The notes under the pieces were generated by a model. The model saw only the letters and a list, made by a program, of their open reading frames with translations. It did no database searches and was not told the origin of the DNA. Positions 44,701 through 52,268 of a stretch of 64,000 nucleotides of DNA are shown here, piece after piece. A program made the position numbers and the translations under genes. Source of the stretch: Dyadobacter fermentans DSM 18053 (GTDB taxonomy: Bacteria; Bacteroidota; Bacteroidia; Cytophagales; Spirosomataceae); contig NC_013037.1 of the NCBI RefSeq assembly GCF_000023125.1, positions 806,001-870,000 on the forward strand, written 5' to 3'. Numbering within the stretch: position 1 is the stretch's first letter; every line of letters starts with the position of its first letter.

Positions 44701-47122
44701 CCTCACCGGCTTTGCACGGCTGCGGACCGTCGTACCGGGAGCGGCTTATTCGTCGCAGCGCGCATTTGTGCTCGACGGCCTGGTGGCGCTCACGACGTCT
44801 CCGGCGCGGAGCTACCTGGAAGGGACTTTCAACCTCTCGGATTACAACACGCAAAATGATGAGATATGGCTGAGTTTCAGGCATCCTCCTGGCTATTTCT
44901 ACACCCGTGCCGATTACAACAGGCTATACATTCGCGGACGCAGCAGCGATCCGTGGATTTATGTCAATGTCTTGCAATACGGAGGTTACGGCGATGTGGA
45001 TAAAGACTTCAAACTGACGCTGGTGGACGTGACCGGCTTGCTCCGCTCGAACGGGCAGCAGCTTTCCTCGGAGTTTCAGGCAAGGTGGGGAAACGAGGCC
45101 ATGGCTTCATACCCGGCCGAAGGCACGGTCATCGACAATATCCGGCTATTCAAAACCACGAGTGATCTGGCTGTGACGAGCGTGGATGCCCCCTCCATTT
45201 CGTACTGTGAATACCTCAGCTCCCCGAACATTACGGCAAAGATCAAAAACAATGGGAGCGACGATTGCTACGCTGTGCCCATCAAGATGTCGATGGACGG
45301 AGAAGTGATTGAGCGCGGACTGGCGGTGGTGAAGAAGGACAGTGTGGTCGAGTATGGCTTTTATTACCCCATTGCCGCCTTTCAGCCGGGAAAACATGTG
45401 GTGAAAATCTGGTGCGAGAAGGCGATGGATGTGAACCGGACCAACGACACGATGCAAGTGGAGTTTTTCACCCATGCACCCGTTACCGTGGCGCCCTATT
45501 TCGAAAATTTCGAATCGGGAAATGGCGGCTGGTACACAAGCGGCACCAACTCCTCATGGCAGCTTGGAACGCCTGCCGGTACCGGAACCCCGGGCGCAGC
45601 CAGCGGCCAAAACGCCTGGAAAACGAACCTGAATGGCGCTTACAATAACAATGAAGAGTCGTATCTCTATTCGCCTTGTTTCCAGATCGATTATTCCAAT
45701 AGCAATTTCCTGAGTTTCAGTGCTAAAATCGATATGGAGGATTGTAATGGCGATGCATGCGATATGTTTTACGTCGAATACAACGAGGGTTACGGCTGGA
45801 ATCGCCTGGGTTCGACGATGAACTGGGTCAATTGGTACAACCACGAAAAAGACTGGCAAGGCTATTGGAGTGGAAAAGTAGCTGCCGAATGGCGGGTGTT
45901 TTCCGTGCAGCTGCCCTCCCGACCCTATCAGCGCCTCCGTTTCGTGTTCAAAAGCAATGGCTCCGGCAGCGGGCAAGGCGTTACAATCGACGATATTCAT
46001 ATTTACAATAATCTCATTTATAATATTCACGATGGTGCTTCCGTACCCTTCGAGCTTCCGCCGGACAGCCCGCCGGGCGATGGCTGGACCGATTACATTT
46101 ATGAGAACCGCATCGTTGCATCCATCCATCCGCGCGGACAGGATATTTCGGGCATCCGTCTGAAATCTTTCAAACACGAGGGCCCTTTGCGTGTGAGCGA
46201 GGGCCAGCTGGTGCTCGACCGGAGCTTCGTCATCAGTTCGCCCACCAGTTTTGACACACCCGTAAGCGTGCGACTTTACCTGCCCGAGGCCGATATCGAA
46301 AGGCTGGTAACCGCGACCGACCGCCCCGACATTGCCAAACCGTCGTCTGTTTACGAGCTGGCGATCACGCAATATTCCGGGGATAAGCAGGACGGCGACC
46401 TGGCCAACAACGCGCGCGAAGGCTGGGAGTATTTCTCGCCGGAGAAGGTCACCAAAGTGCCGTTCGGGCGGGGCTATTACCTGGAATTTGAGACAAGAAG
46501 CTTCTCGGAATTCTGGCTGGCGAAGAGCTACATCGGGACCGGAACGCCACTGCCTGTGACACTGGCGGCCTTTACGGCCGAAAAACGCATAACCGAGCAA
46601 GGTGCGGCCGTGAACCTGCGATGGTCTACGGCCTCGGAAACGGATTTCAGCCATTTCGAAGTGCAGGTGGCGGCAGGTGCTGAGAATCTTAAAAAGGTAT
46701 CATTCCAAACCCTCGGCACGATCGCCGGGCTTGGTACCGGTGGGGCCAGCCAGTATTCCTTTCTCGACGAGCCTGTGGCTGCTGGTGGGACGCGCTATTA
46801 CCGCCTCAAAATGGTGGATTCGGATGGCAGCTTCATGTATTCGGCCGTCAAGGCGGTCACGTTTGATCAGGACCTGGAATGGAAAGTTTTTCCGAATCCG
46901 TCCAAAGGCGTTTTCAGGCTCGAACCGAAGGGCCGGATCACCGGACGCATTCAAATCGAAGTCATTGACCAGAATGGCAGGCTTTGCAGGAAACTGGCAT
47001 ATCGCGAAGCAATGCCGGCCCTCGAAGTGAAGCTAGACTCGCCCGACCTGGCCAATGGGCTGTACGTGATCAAGGTGATGTCAAACGAGGGAGAAAGTGT
47101 ATTTAAAGTGATAAAAGAATGA
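41771..47122 (+). CDS. Giant subtilisin-like (S8) protease with T9SS sorting domain
   Basis: A 1783-residue exported protein. After the signal peptide (cleavage near THAQ) and an N-terminal propeptide-like region (to about 220) comes an S8 catalytic domain with Asp249 (GLGDDSNP), His274 (WHGIHVGG) and Ser448 (GSGTSMATP). These are followed by a jelly-roll domain (about 510-640), Ig-like and fibronectin III-like modules (about 648-820), CARDB-like segments (about 830-920 and 1130-1215), lectin/MAM-like jelly rolls, and a C-terminal type A sorting domain (VFPNPSKGVFRLEP to the end) for type IX secretion. It is probably a surface or secreted protease or adhesin. The target is unknown. Confidence 0.93.
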   Translation: MISSKQIACLLLLLLFFSTQTHAQRRAQLRLFLKNRTLTLPDSIPDRIVPAQARQHQVGQQRSLVIVQFNKIPDEATRSRLLAEGITLLDYVPDHAYTAVVSGAPSGKALKHLGVRAIYKPGPEDIVQPALLAGAVPAHARNAAGKMDVRLSFAKPFPNNDVVRDLNQAGFEVIYDGLKAYQVIDVRIPEDGVRRLAAFPWVQYIVPVAEPSAMLNDRSVAGTKANVLGSGALLGYKLAGEGVVIGLGDDSNPMHHPDIGKRVISFVPMANEWHGIHVGGTAAGSGLLNEKYRGYAPKAKIVVRPRARIWEDPASLIRDYGMVVTSNTYIGWGGCTMMGLYGDGSAVLDEQAFQFPNLLHVFAAGNSGAESNCQELGLPAGLGTVLGDYQSAKNVLSVGRTLATGIIATASSKGPTADGRIKPEIIAPGGSITSAVQNNGYQAGSGTSMATPAVTGGAALLVQRYRQLHQERNPENALVKALLCNGANDQGLPGPDYSHGFGMMNLLRSVTMLDKNQYFKGQLAHTASNTHQIVVPANTARLKVMLYWNDPAPSLLSGGATLVNNLDLTMTRPGNTTALPSFPSLSAPTAAAVAGIDSVNNMEQIVLDAPAAGTYVVNISATRIPQGVQEYFVVYDIIEPSLTVTYPLAGDRLTKGDAVNICWDSHGDALSTFNVAYSLNNGSTWTTINANVAADQRHLAWTVPDGSTSTAKVRVMRNGTALTSTSGSFAVLGVPTVTLQSVQCEGYIALQWAAVSGAADYEVMLSTGDEMRSAGITTGLKYTLASLSKDSTYYISVRARKDQVPGRRSAALIRKPDSGTCQGTISDKDLKMEAVVAPLPNVRQLTSAAYSAEQAITVRIKNLDDQPQSQPFEVGYSLGGAMHWEQVNSPVPAVGTIDYTFQQRVNLASVSDATLHVAVRLAGDPVPANDTLLVKLRQIPNPKVVLPYLQDVESVAAFNGQASTFGIPGAEQFDFTNLTGFARLRTVVPGAAYSSQRAFVLDGLVALTTSPARSYLEGTFNLSDYNTQNDEIWLSFRHPPGYFYTRADYNRLYIRGRSSDPWIYVNVLQYGGYGDVDKDFKLTLVDVTGLLRSNGQQLSSEFQARWGNEAMASYPAEGTVIDNIRLFKTTSDLAVTSVDAPSISYCEYLSSPNITAKIKNNGSDDCYAVPIKMSMDGEVIERGLAVVKKDSVVEYGFYYPIAAFQPGKHVVKIWCEKAMDVNRTNDTMQVEFFTHAPVTVAPYFENFESGNGGWYTSGTNSSWQLGTPAGTGTPGAASGQNAWKTNLNGAYNNNEESYLYSPCFQIDYSNSNFLSFSAKIDMEDCNGDACDMFYVEYNEGYGWNRLGSTMNWVNWYNHEKDWQGYWSGKVAAEWRVFSVQLPSRPYQRLRFVFKSNGSGSGQGVTIDDIHIYNNLIYNIHDGASVPFELPPDSPPGDGWTDYIYENRIVASIHPRGQDISGIRLKSFKHEGPLRVSEGQLVLDRSFVISSPTSFDTPVSVRLYLPEADIERLVTATDRPDIAKPSSVYELAITQYSGDKQDGDLANNAREGWEYFSPEKVTKVPFGRGYYLEFETRSFSEFWLAKSYIGTGTPLPVTLAAFTAEKRITEQGAAVNLRWSTASETDFSHFEVQVAAGAENLKKVSFQTLGTIAGLGTGGASQYSFLDEPVAAGGTRYYRLKMVDSDGSFMYSAVKAVTFDQDLEWKVFPNPSKGVFRLEPKGRITGRIQIEVIDQNGRLCRKLAYREAMPALEVKLDSPDLANGLYVIKVMSNEGESVFKVIKE

Positions 47123-47259
47123 ATCTGATTGGCGTTCGTTCGTTCAGGACACCGCAGAAAACATAGATTATGGCTAATTTGTCGAATAACTTGTTAGTCC
47201 GGTTCCAACCTTACGGTAAGTTGTACGTGTCATGCATTCAAAGCTAAATCCTGATTACG

Positions 47260-48033
47260 ATGAGAAAAATACTACGCCTCTTGCTCCTTTTGCCGCTTTG
47301 GGCCGGATGCCAGTCCGACGATTCGCGCGAATTCGGAATAGACCCCGATCACATTGCCTACGACGACGAGGCCCCGTTGCGGAAGAAGGCGTTTTGTGAT
47401 GATGACCAATGCAAAGACCCGACTTACGAAGAGCGCTACTCCTACACATCCGGAGGCAAACTCCTTAAACTCGAAGTTTTTGCCAGAAATGCCTCGGGGA
47501 AAATGGAAATACAATCCTATACCGACTATGTGCTTGGTGCAAATGGGATGGTTGCCAGAAAGATACAATATGGCAAGCATGCGGCGGTAGCGGGGTGGGT
47601 GCCGTACTATGAAACGGAATTTACTTACCACAATGGACTCTTAACCCTTGAAAAGACCTATTTCAACCGGCGTGGAGAAGGGAAATTTTTCACAGGAGCC
47701 GTTGAGTACGATTACAGGGATGGCCAAAAGATTGGGCAGAAGTGGTTTGACGACCACAACAAGCTATCCCGGCGCGTGGAATATGGATATAACAATAAAG
47801 TCGTGAACCGGGAAACCTGGTATGATCCCGACAACAATGTGACCAGGATTTTTGACCACAAGTTTTCAGGCAACCGCCGGCAAATCGAAGAGTATCTCCC
47901 GAATTCGACGGAGCTGCTCGCGGTAATTCACAAGACTTATGACGAAAAAGGCAGGTTGGCCACGCAGGAAACCAAGGTTCACAATATGCTGCTGTGCGCA
48001 ATGATGCCGGGATTGATCCGGTACAGTTATTAA
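47260..48033 (+). CDS. YD-repeat-like lipoprotein, probably surface exposed
   Basis: A 257-residue lipoprotein with lipobox WAGC (Cys17) followed by QSDDS, an acidic export signal typical of Bacteroidota surface lipoproteins. The body has repeated beta-hairpin phrases (YSYTSGGKLLKLE, FTYHNGLLTLEKTYFN, VEYDYRDGQKIGQKWFDD, KTYDEKGRLATQE) like those of RHS/YD or MORN-like repeats. A related style is seen in the lipoprotein at 22842. It may share a transcript with the small lipoprotein at 48101. No function is assigned. Confidence 0.75.
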   Translation: MRKILRLLLLLPLWAGCQSDDSREFGIDPDHIAYDDEAPLRKKAFCDDDQCKDPTYEERYSYTSGGKLLKLEVFARNASGKMEIQSYTDYVLGANGMVARKIQYGKHAAVAGWVPYYETEFTYHNGLLTLEKTYFNRRGEGKFFTGAVEYDYRDGQKIGQKWFDDHNKLSRRVEYGYNNKVVNRETWYDPDNNVTRIFDHKFSGNRRQIEEYLPNSTELLAVIHKTYDEKGRLATQETKVHNMLLCAMMPGLIRYSY

Positions 48034-48100
48034 GGTATAGTGCAGTAAAACGAATGCAAGTGTCTGATAACAAGCTGGTATTGTCTTTAACTGATTTCCC

Positions 48101-48475
48101 ATGAAGAAGATTCTTTCCATACAAAACGCATTGATCGCGCTACCCTTGCTATTTGTTCTGGCATGTTCCGATGACGAAAAAAAGCCGGATTGCGGTTGTG
48201 ACGGCGCCACGGCACTGGTCGTCCGCAATGCCAATGCGGCCTATGTCGGCAACGGCTATTTTTCGGTAGAACAAACCAACCAGGGAAATGAGAAGTACCG
48301 GATGGTCATTCAGGTATGCGGCGAACCGGATGCTTCCTGGGCCGTTTCCGCGGATTCAGTCCAACTCAACTACACCATCAGCGGGGATTTGAAAAAGAAT
48401 TGCATGATGGACGGCATCCAGCCGATCACCGCTCAGCCCGGCCCTTTTCGGCTGAAAGAATTGACCAGGAAATGA
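48101..48475 (+). CDS. Small surface-type lipoprotein of unknown function
   Basis: A 124-residue lipoprotein with lipobox VLAC (Cys22) followed by SDDE, a strong surface-export signal. The rest holds a cysteine pair (CGC) near the N-terminus and two more cysteines (VCGEPD, KNCMMD), and is predicted to be a small beta-sandwich. No family is recognised. It sits between the YD-repeat lipoprotein and the propeller histidine kinase. Confidence 0.65.
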   Translation: MKKILSIQNALIALPLLFVLACSDDEKKPDCGCDGATALVVRNANAAYVGNGYFSVEQTNQGNEKYRMVIQVCGEPDASWAVSADSVQLNYTISGDLKKNCMMDGIQPITAQPGPFRLKELTRK

Positions 48476-48592
48476 CGCGCGGATAAGCCGCCTGTTTTAC
48501 ATAAGATTTGACTAAAATATTCCGGTAATAATTAAATGTTGCCGGAATTTTCTAGTTTAACCGGAAGTTACATCTCAACGATTTCTCGCGTT

Positions 48593-51562
48593 ATGAGTCC
48601 TTTCGGCATAAGGCGGCTACGCTCGGCTGTCTTTTTTCTCGGAATATGTTTGGCATGCTTGTTAAAACCCGCCGCGGCGCAGGATTATACCATCACCAAA
48701 CTGAAACTCTTTCCCGACCGCGACGAAGTGCTGATCAAGGATGTGGCGACGGATAGTAAAGGCTTCATCTGGTTTCTGACCAACGGCGAGATTTACCGCT
48801 ACGACGGCTACCGGTCGCTCGACGTGCTACGAACGATCGCGGACCAGGTCCCTACCGCCGATATGCCGCAACGAATCCTCATCGATCGCCGCGACAGGCT
48901 GTGGATGGCGGGCAATGCAAACCTCAGTTACCTCGATCTCAGGACGTGGAAGGTGCAGCCGGTATCGCCGGCCCTGTTGCCGCCGGTGGAGCACCGCGAG
49001 GTGTTTTCGATCACCGAGCTGTCGGACGGCACCATCGTTGTGGCTTATGAAAACGGGCATTTGCTGTTGGTGAAGGGAAATGAGTTTGTGCGTGTGGACG
49101 AACTGTTCGAACTTGGCCGGAAATCCAGCAATAAATTATCGCCCCGCGGCCTGACCATCTGGAAAGGTAAAATCTGGGTCGGGACGACCGGCGGCAGCCT
49201 GCTCTCCATCGACCCCGCGCGCGGCCATCGCACGCAAATCCGGAAATTGCCGGGCGAAGACAGTTACGTAAGGACATTGATAGGCTGCGCGGATACCCTG
49301 TTTGTAGATGTTCCGAAGCGTGTCAATATCCGTTTGGACGACGGTTTCGGGCTGCCAATGCGGCCGCAGGGTTTTGAACTGTCGGCCGATAAATACTTTG
49401 TGCTGAAAGAAGGAACCGACATGCATATTTACGCCGAGGACGACGCCTTGTACGTGATGGACGCGGCATTGCGCCTGCGCCAGAAGCTGCGAATCCCGAC
49501 CAAACGGAAGTTCAGGACGGTAGCCGCGAAGATCTTCAACAGGGAAATTGTGCTCGGGACGGAGGAAGGGATATTTGTCGCTTATCCAAAAACGAAAGGG
49601 CTTTCCGAACTCGATATCGTCAATTCCGGCCCTAACAAGAGCACGCGGGGCATTCACGTTTACCCCGACGGTTCCATTTTTTATGGCACGTATAATGGCG
49701 CAGGATATGTAGAGCCGGGTGGAAAGGCATTTGTTTTTCCCGAATTGAAGCACGCCTACACCCTGCTGCCGATGAATGCCAACGAACTGCTGGTAGGCAC
49801 CGAGGGCGGTTTCCTAAAAGTGTTTAACCGGCAGAAGCGGCGGATCGAACCGTTGCAATACAGTCTGTCGCCGGATGTCCGCGAAAAGTACGCCGCGCAT
49901 TTGCCGATCTACGTCATGTGCCTGGCCGAAAGCAAGACCGATTTCCTGATCGGCGGGATGAACGGGCTTTGGCTGCTCAATAAAAAAAGCCGGCAGCTCC
50001 ACCGCTACGAGCTCACCGGCGGCTCGCCCCACGCGCTCGATTTGCAGATCAGGCACATGCACCAGCTTTCCGAAGGGCATTTGCTGCTGAGCACGAACCT
50101 CGGCCTTTTTGAACTGAACCAGGGAATGCTGACAAAACAGTATCCTAAATCCGGCAATATGGGTGTGTACAAGGTCATTGTCGATGGCGACAAGCGCTGG
50201 ATTGCCACGCAGGGTGCGGGCCTGGTCGCGATCGACAACAACGGCAGGGAAGCACAGTACGTCACCACGGAGAATGGATTGAGTAATAACCTCATTTACA
50301 GTCTCGAAAAGGTAGGCGACGTAATGGTCCTGGGCACCGCCGACGGGCTGAACCTCGTGAATGCGCAGCAGCGCGTACGCCGCATTGGAATGGCCGAAGG
50401 GCTTAGCCAGTCGGAATTGAACTCGGGCGCGTCCTTCGTGGACAAGGCGCGCCGGCGCGTATATGTGGGAGGGTTAATGGGTTATACTGTTTTGGACATG
50501 AACCGGGATTGGTTCGGGCAGCATGATCAGCTGGAAAGCTATGTGACGGAGATCCACACGTCCACCGGCAAAGCCGGGCAGAGAGCGCGGGACTACACAT
50601 GGCCCTACCGCGGCGAGAAGCATCTTTCGCTCGATCACAACCAAAGTCTTACGGCATTGTATGTGGGAACACCCGGCAACTACCGCGCGAACAGCGAAGT
50701 AACTTATTCGCTCAATGCGAGTGATTGGGAACCGCTCGTGCGCGGCCAGTTCATTTCACTCATTGAGCCATCGCCGGGAGCTTACACAGTCCATTTGCGG
50801 ACCCGCAGCCTCGGTTTGGAAAATAAACTGAACGAAGTGACGGTGATCAAGCAACCGCATTTTTCCCAAACGTGGTGGTTTCGCGCATTGCTGGCCTGCT
50901 GTGCCGTCGGGATTGTAATGCTTTGGTACCGGAGCCGGATTGCCAAAATCCGCCGCGAGCAGGACATCCGCAACCGCATTGCCGCAGATCTGCACGACGA
51001 AGTGGGGAGTTCGCTTACCCGTATATTTTTTCAGGCCAATGCCCTGGCCGGCGACCCGGAAAGGCAGCCGAGGCAGCTCGAACTGATCGCCGACACCAGT
51101 AAGCAGGCCCTGCTGACGATGAGCGACATGGTATGGTCCATCGACTCGCGGTTTGATACCATGAAAGACCTCGTTATCCGGATGAAGGATTATGTATACC
51201 GCCTCCGGGAGGAGCTTGATTTCAGTTACCGGTTCGAGGAAGGTGCGGAGGTAGAGTCGGGGAAGGTTTCACAGGCCGTCCGGCAAAACCTCTTCCTGAT
51301 CTTTAAAGAGGCATTGATCAACGCCATCAAGTACAGCGACGGTTCGGAGATATACATTTCACTGCACGTTGATCCGGTGATCCGGCTTATTGTTTCCAAC
51401 CGCTATCCCGGAAAGCCGGTTTTAATGAACGACCGGCAGGGCGGGCGCGGGCTCGAAAACATGGAACTGCGCGCCGGGAAGGTCGGGGGAAAGCTCGCGG
51501 TGACCGATTCTAATGGAGCATTTCGCATTGTTTTTGAAATACCACCCAAAAGAGGGATGTAA
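48593..51562 (+). CDS. Two-component sensor kinase with periplasmic propeller domain (set 1)
   Basis: A 989-residue protein: signal peptide (ending AAAQ), two seven-bladed propellers of the Reg_prop type (DSKGFIWFLTNGEIYRYDGY and later blades), a Y_Y_Y-like domain, one membrane helix (about 758-778) and a cytoplasmic kinase of the HisKA_3/NarX type with His801 in ADLHDEVGSSL. The ATPase domain has N-box FKEALINAIKYS and GGRGLENM. It would sense an extracellular ligand and phosphorylate the response regulator encoded next (30-bp gap). The ATG at 48593 gives the best signal peptide. Confidence 0.93.
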   Translation: MSPFGIRRLRSAVFFLGICLACLLKPAAAQDYTITKLKLFPDRDEVLIKDVATDSKGFIWFLTNGEIYRYDGYRSLDVLRTIADQVPTADMPQRILIDRRDRLWMAGNANLSYLDLRTWKVQPVSPALLPPVEHREVFSITELSDGTIVVAYENGHLLLVKGNEFVRVDELFELGRKSSNKLSPRGLTIWKGKIWVGTTGGSLLSIDPARGHRTQIRKLPGEDSYVRTLIGCADTLFVDVPKRVNIRLDDGFGLPMRPQGFELSADKYFVLKEGTDMHIYAEDDALYVMDAALRLRQKLRIPTKRKFRTVAAKIFNREIVLGTEEGIFVAYPKTKGLSELDIVNSGPNKSTRGIHVYPDGSIFYGTYNGAGYVEPGGKAFVFPELKHAYTLLPMNANELLVGTEGGFLKVFNRQKRRIEPLQYSLSPDVREKYAAHLPIYVMCLAESKTDFLIGGMNGLWLLNKKSRQLHRYELTGGSPHALDLQIRHMHQLSEGHLLLSTNLGLFELNQGMLTKQYPKSGNMGVYKVIVDGDKRWIATQGAGLVAIDNNGREAQYVTTENGLSNNLIYSLEKVGDVMVLGTADGLNLVNAQQRVRRIGMAEGLSQSELNSGASFVDKARRRVYVGGLMGYTVLDMNRDWFGQHDQLESYVTEIHTSTGKAGQRARDYTWPYRGEKHLSLDHNQSLTALYVGTPGNYRANSEVTYSLNASDWEPLVRGQFISLIEPSPGAYTVHLRTRSLGLENKLNEVTVIKQPHFSQTWWFRALLACCAVGIVMLWYRSRIAKIRREQDIRNRIAADLHDEVGSSLTRIFFQANALAGDPERQPRQLELIADTSKQALLTMSDMVWSIDSRFDTMKDLVIRMKDYVYRLREELDFSYRFEEGAEVESGKVSQAVRQNLFLIFKEALINAIKYSDGSEIYISLHVDPVIRLIVSNRYPGKPVLMNDRQGGRGLENMELRAGKVGGKLAVTDSNGAFRIVFEIPPKRGM
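51545..51558 (+). repeat. 14-bp direct repeat, copy 1 (CCCAAAAGAGGGAT)
   Basis: This identical 14-mer occurs at the end of the propeller kinase gene and again at 52218-52231 after the response regulator gene. Each copy begins 48-51 bp before the next gene start. It also contains a CCC-N6-GGG dyad. It could be a regulatory element; copy 1 is also coding. Confidence 0.45.
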
Positions 51563-51580
51563 ACTGAAAAAGCCGCACGC

Positions 51581-51588
51581 TAGATTTG
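51581..51588 (+). promoter_or_regulatory. Candidate -7 promoter element next to the response regulator start
   Basis: TAGATTTG matches TAnnTTTG, and its last base is only 4 bp before the ATG at 51593. If used, the mRNA would be leaderless or nearly so. No -33 element is seen, and read-through from the kinase gene is just as likely. Confidence 0.3.
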
Positions 51589-51592
51589 TACG

Positions 51593-52213
51593 ATGATACG
51601 ACTGGGCATTATTGAAGACGACGATGAGATCAGGCACATGCTGGACCATTACCTGGGAGGCCAGCCGGGCATTTCGGTGCTGTTATCGGCTCCGTCGGTT
51701 GAGTCGTTTTTCGAGCAATGGAACGACCCGATTTTTCTGGACATTGTATTATCCGACATCGGCTTGCCGGGCGAGTCGGGCATTAAGGGCATATCGCGCA
51801 TCAAACGGCGGGCGCCCAAATGCGGCGTGATGATGCTCACCGTTTACGACGACGCCAGCCGGATTTTCCAGGCATTGTGTAATGGTGCTACGGGCTATTT
51901 GCTCAAACAAACGCCTTTGCCGCAAATCAGGGAGGCGGTTACGTCCCTGTACGAAGGCGGCGCACCCATGTCGCCGGGCATCGCGCGGAAGGTGGTGGAG
52001 TATTTCAATCCTAAAAATGCCGGGCAATTGTCCGAAAACCTGACGCCCCGGGAGGCGCAGATCGTGCTGGCGATCGAGGAGGGGCTTACCAACAAGGAAG
52101 TGGCGGTGCGGATGGACATTTCGCTGGAAACCGTCAAGTACCACATCAAGAACATTTACGAAAAACTTCAGGTCAATAGCCGGCACGCGCTCATCAGCCG
52201 GAAATTCAGATAG
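51593..52213 (+). CDS. NarL/LuxR-type response regulator (set 1)
   Basis: A 206-residue regulator. The receiver domain (about 1-120) has acidic residues at 9-11 (EDDD), phospho-acceptor Asp55 (VLSDIGLPG), Thr at 83 (MLTVYDD) and Lys105-type LLKQ. The C-terminal LuxR-type helix-turn-helix is at about 145-205 (LTPREAQIVLAIEEGLTNKE, TVKYHIKNIYEKL). It follows its likely kinase and precedes the beta-helix gene at 52269, which it probably controls. Confidence 0.95.
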   Translation: MIRLGIIEDDDEIRHMLDHYLGGQPGISVLLSAPSVESFFEQWNDPIFLDIVLSDIGLPGESGIKGISRIKRRAPKCGVMMLTVYDDASRIFQALCNGATGYLLKQTPLPQIREAVTSLYEGGAPMSPGIARKVVEYFNPKNAGQLSENLTPREAQIVLAIEEGLTNKEVAVRMDISLETVKYHIKNIYEKLQVNSRHALISRKFR

Positions 52214-52217
52214 CCCC

Positions 52218-52231
52218 CCCAAAAGAGGGAT
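52218..52231 (+). repeat. 14-bp direct repeat, copy 2 (CCCAAAAGAGGGAT)
   Basis: Second copy of the 14-mer at 51545. It is non-coding and lies between the response regulator and the beta-helix gene, 51 bp before that start. Confidence 0.45.
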
Positions 52232-52268
52232 ACCGTAGTAACCGCGAATTGATTCATTTTGCGATGCT

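Noticed and set aside
48519..48548. ATTCCGG ... CCGGAAT dyad and a further CCGGAA before the set 1 kinase
   Set aside because: Wide 16-bp spacer and no second site near related genes; noted but not supported as an operator.
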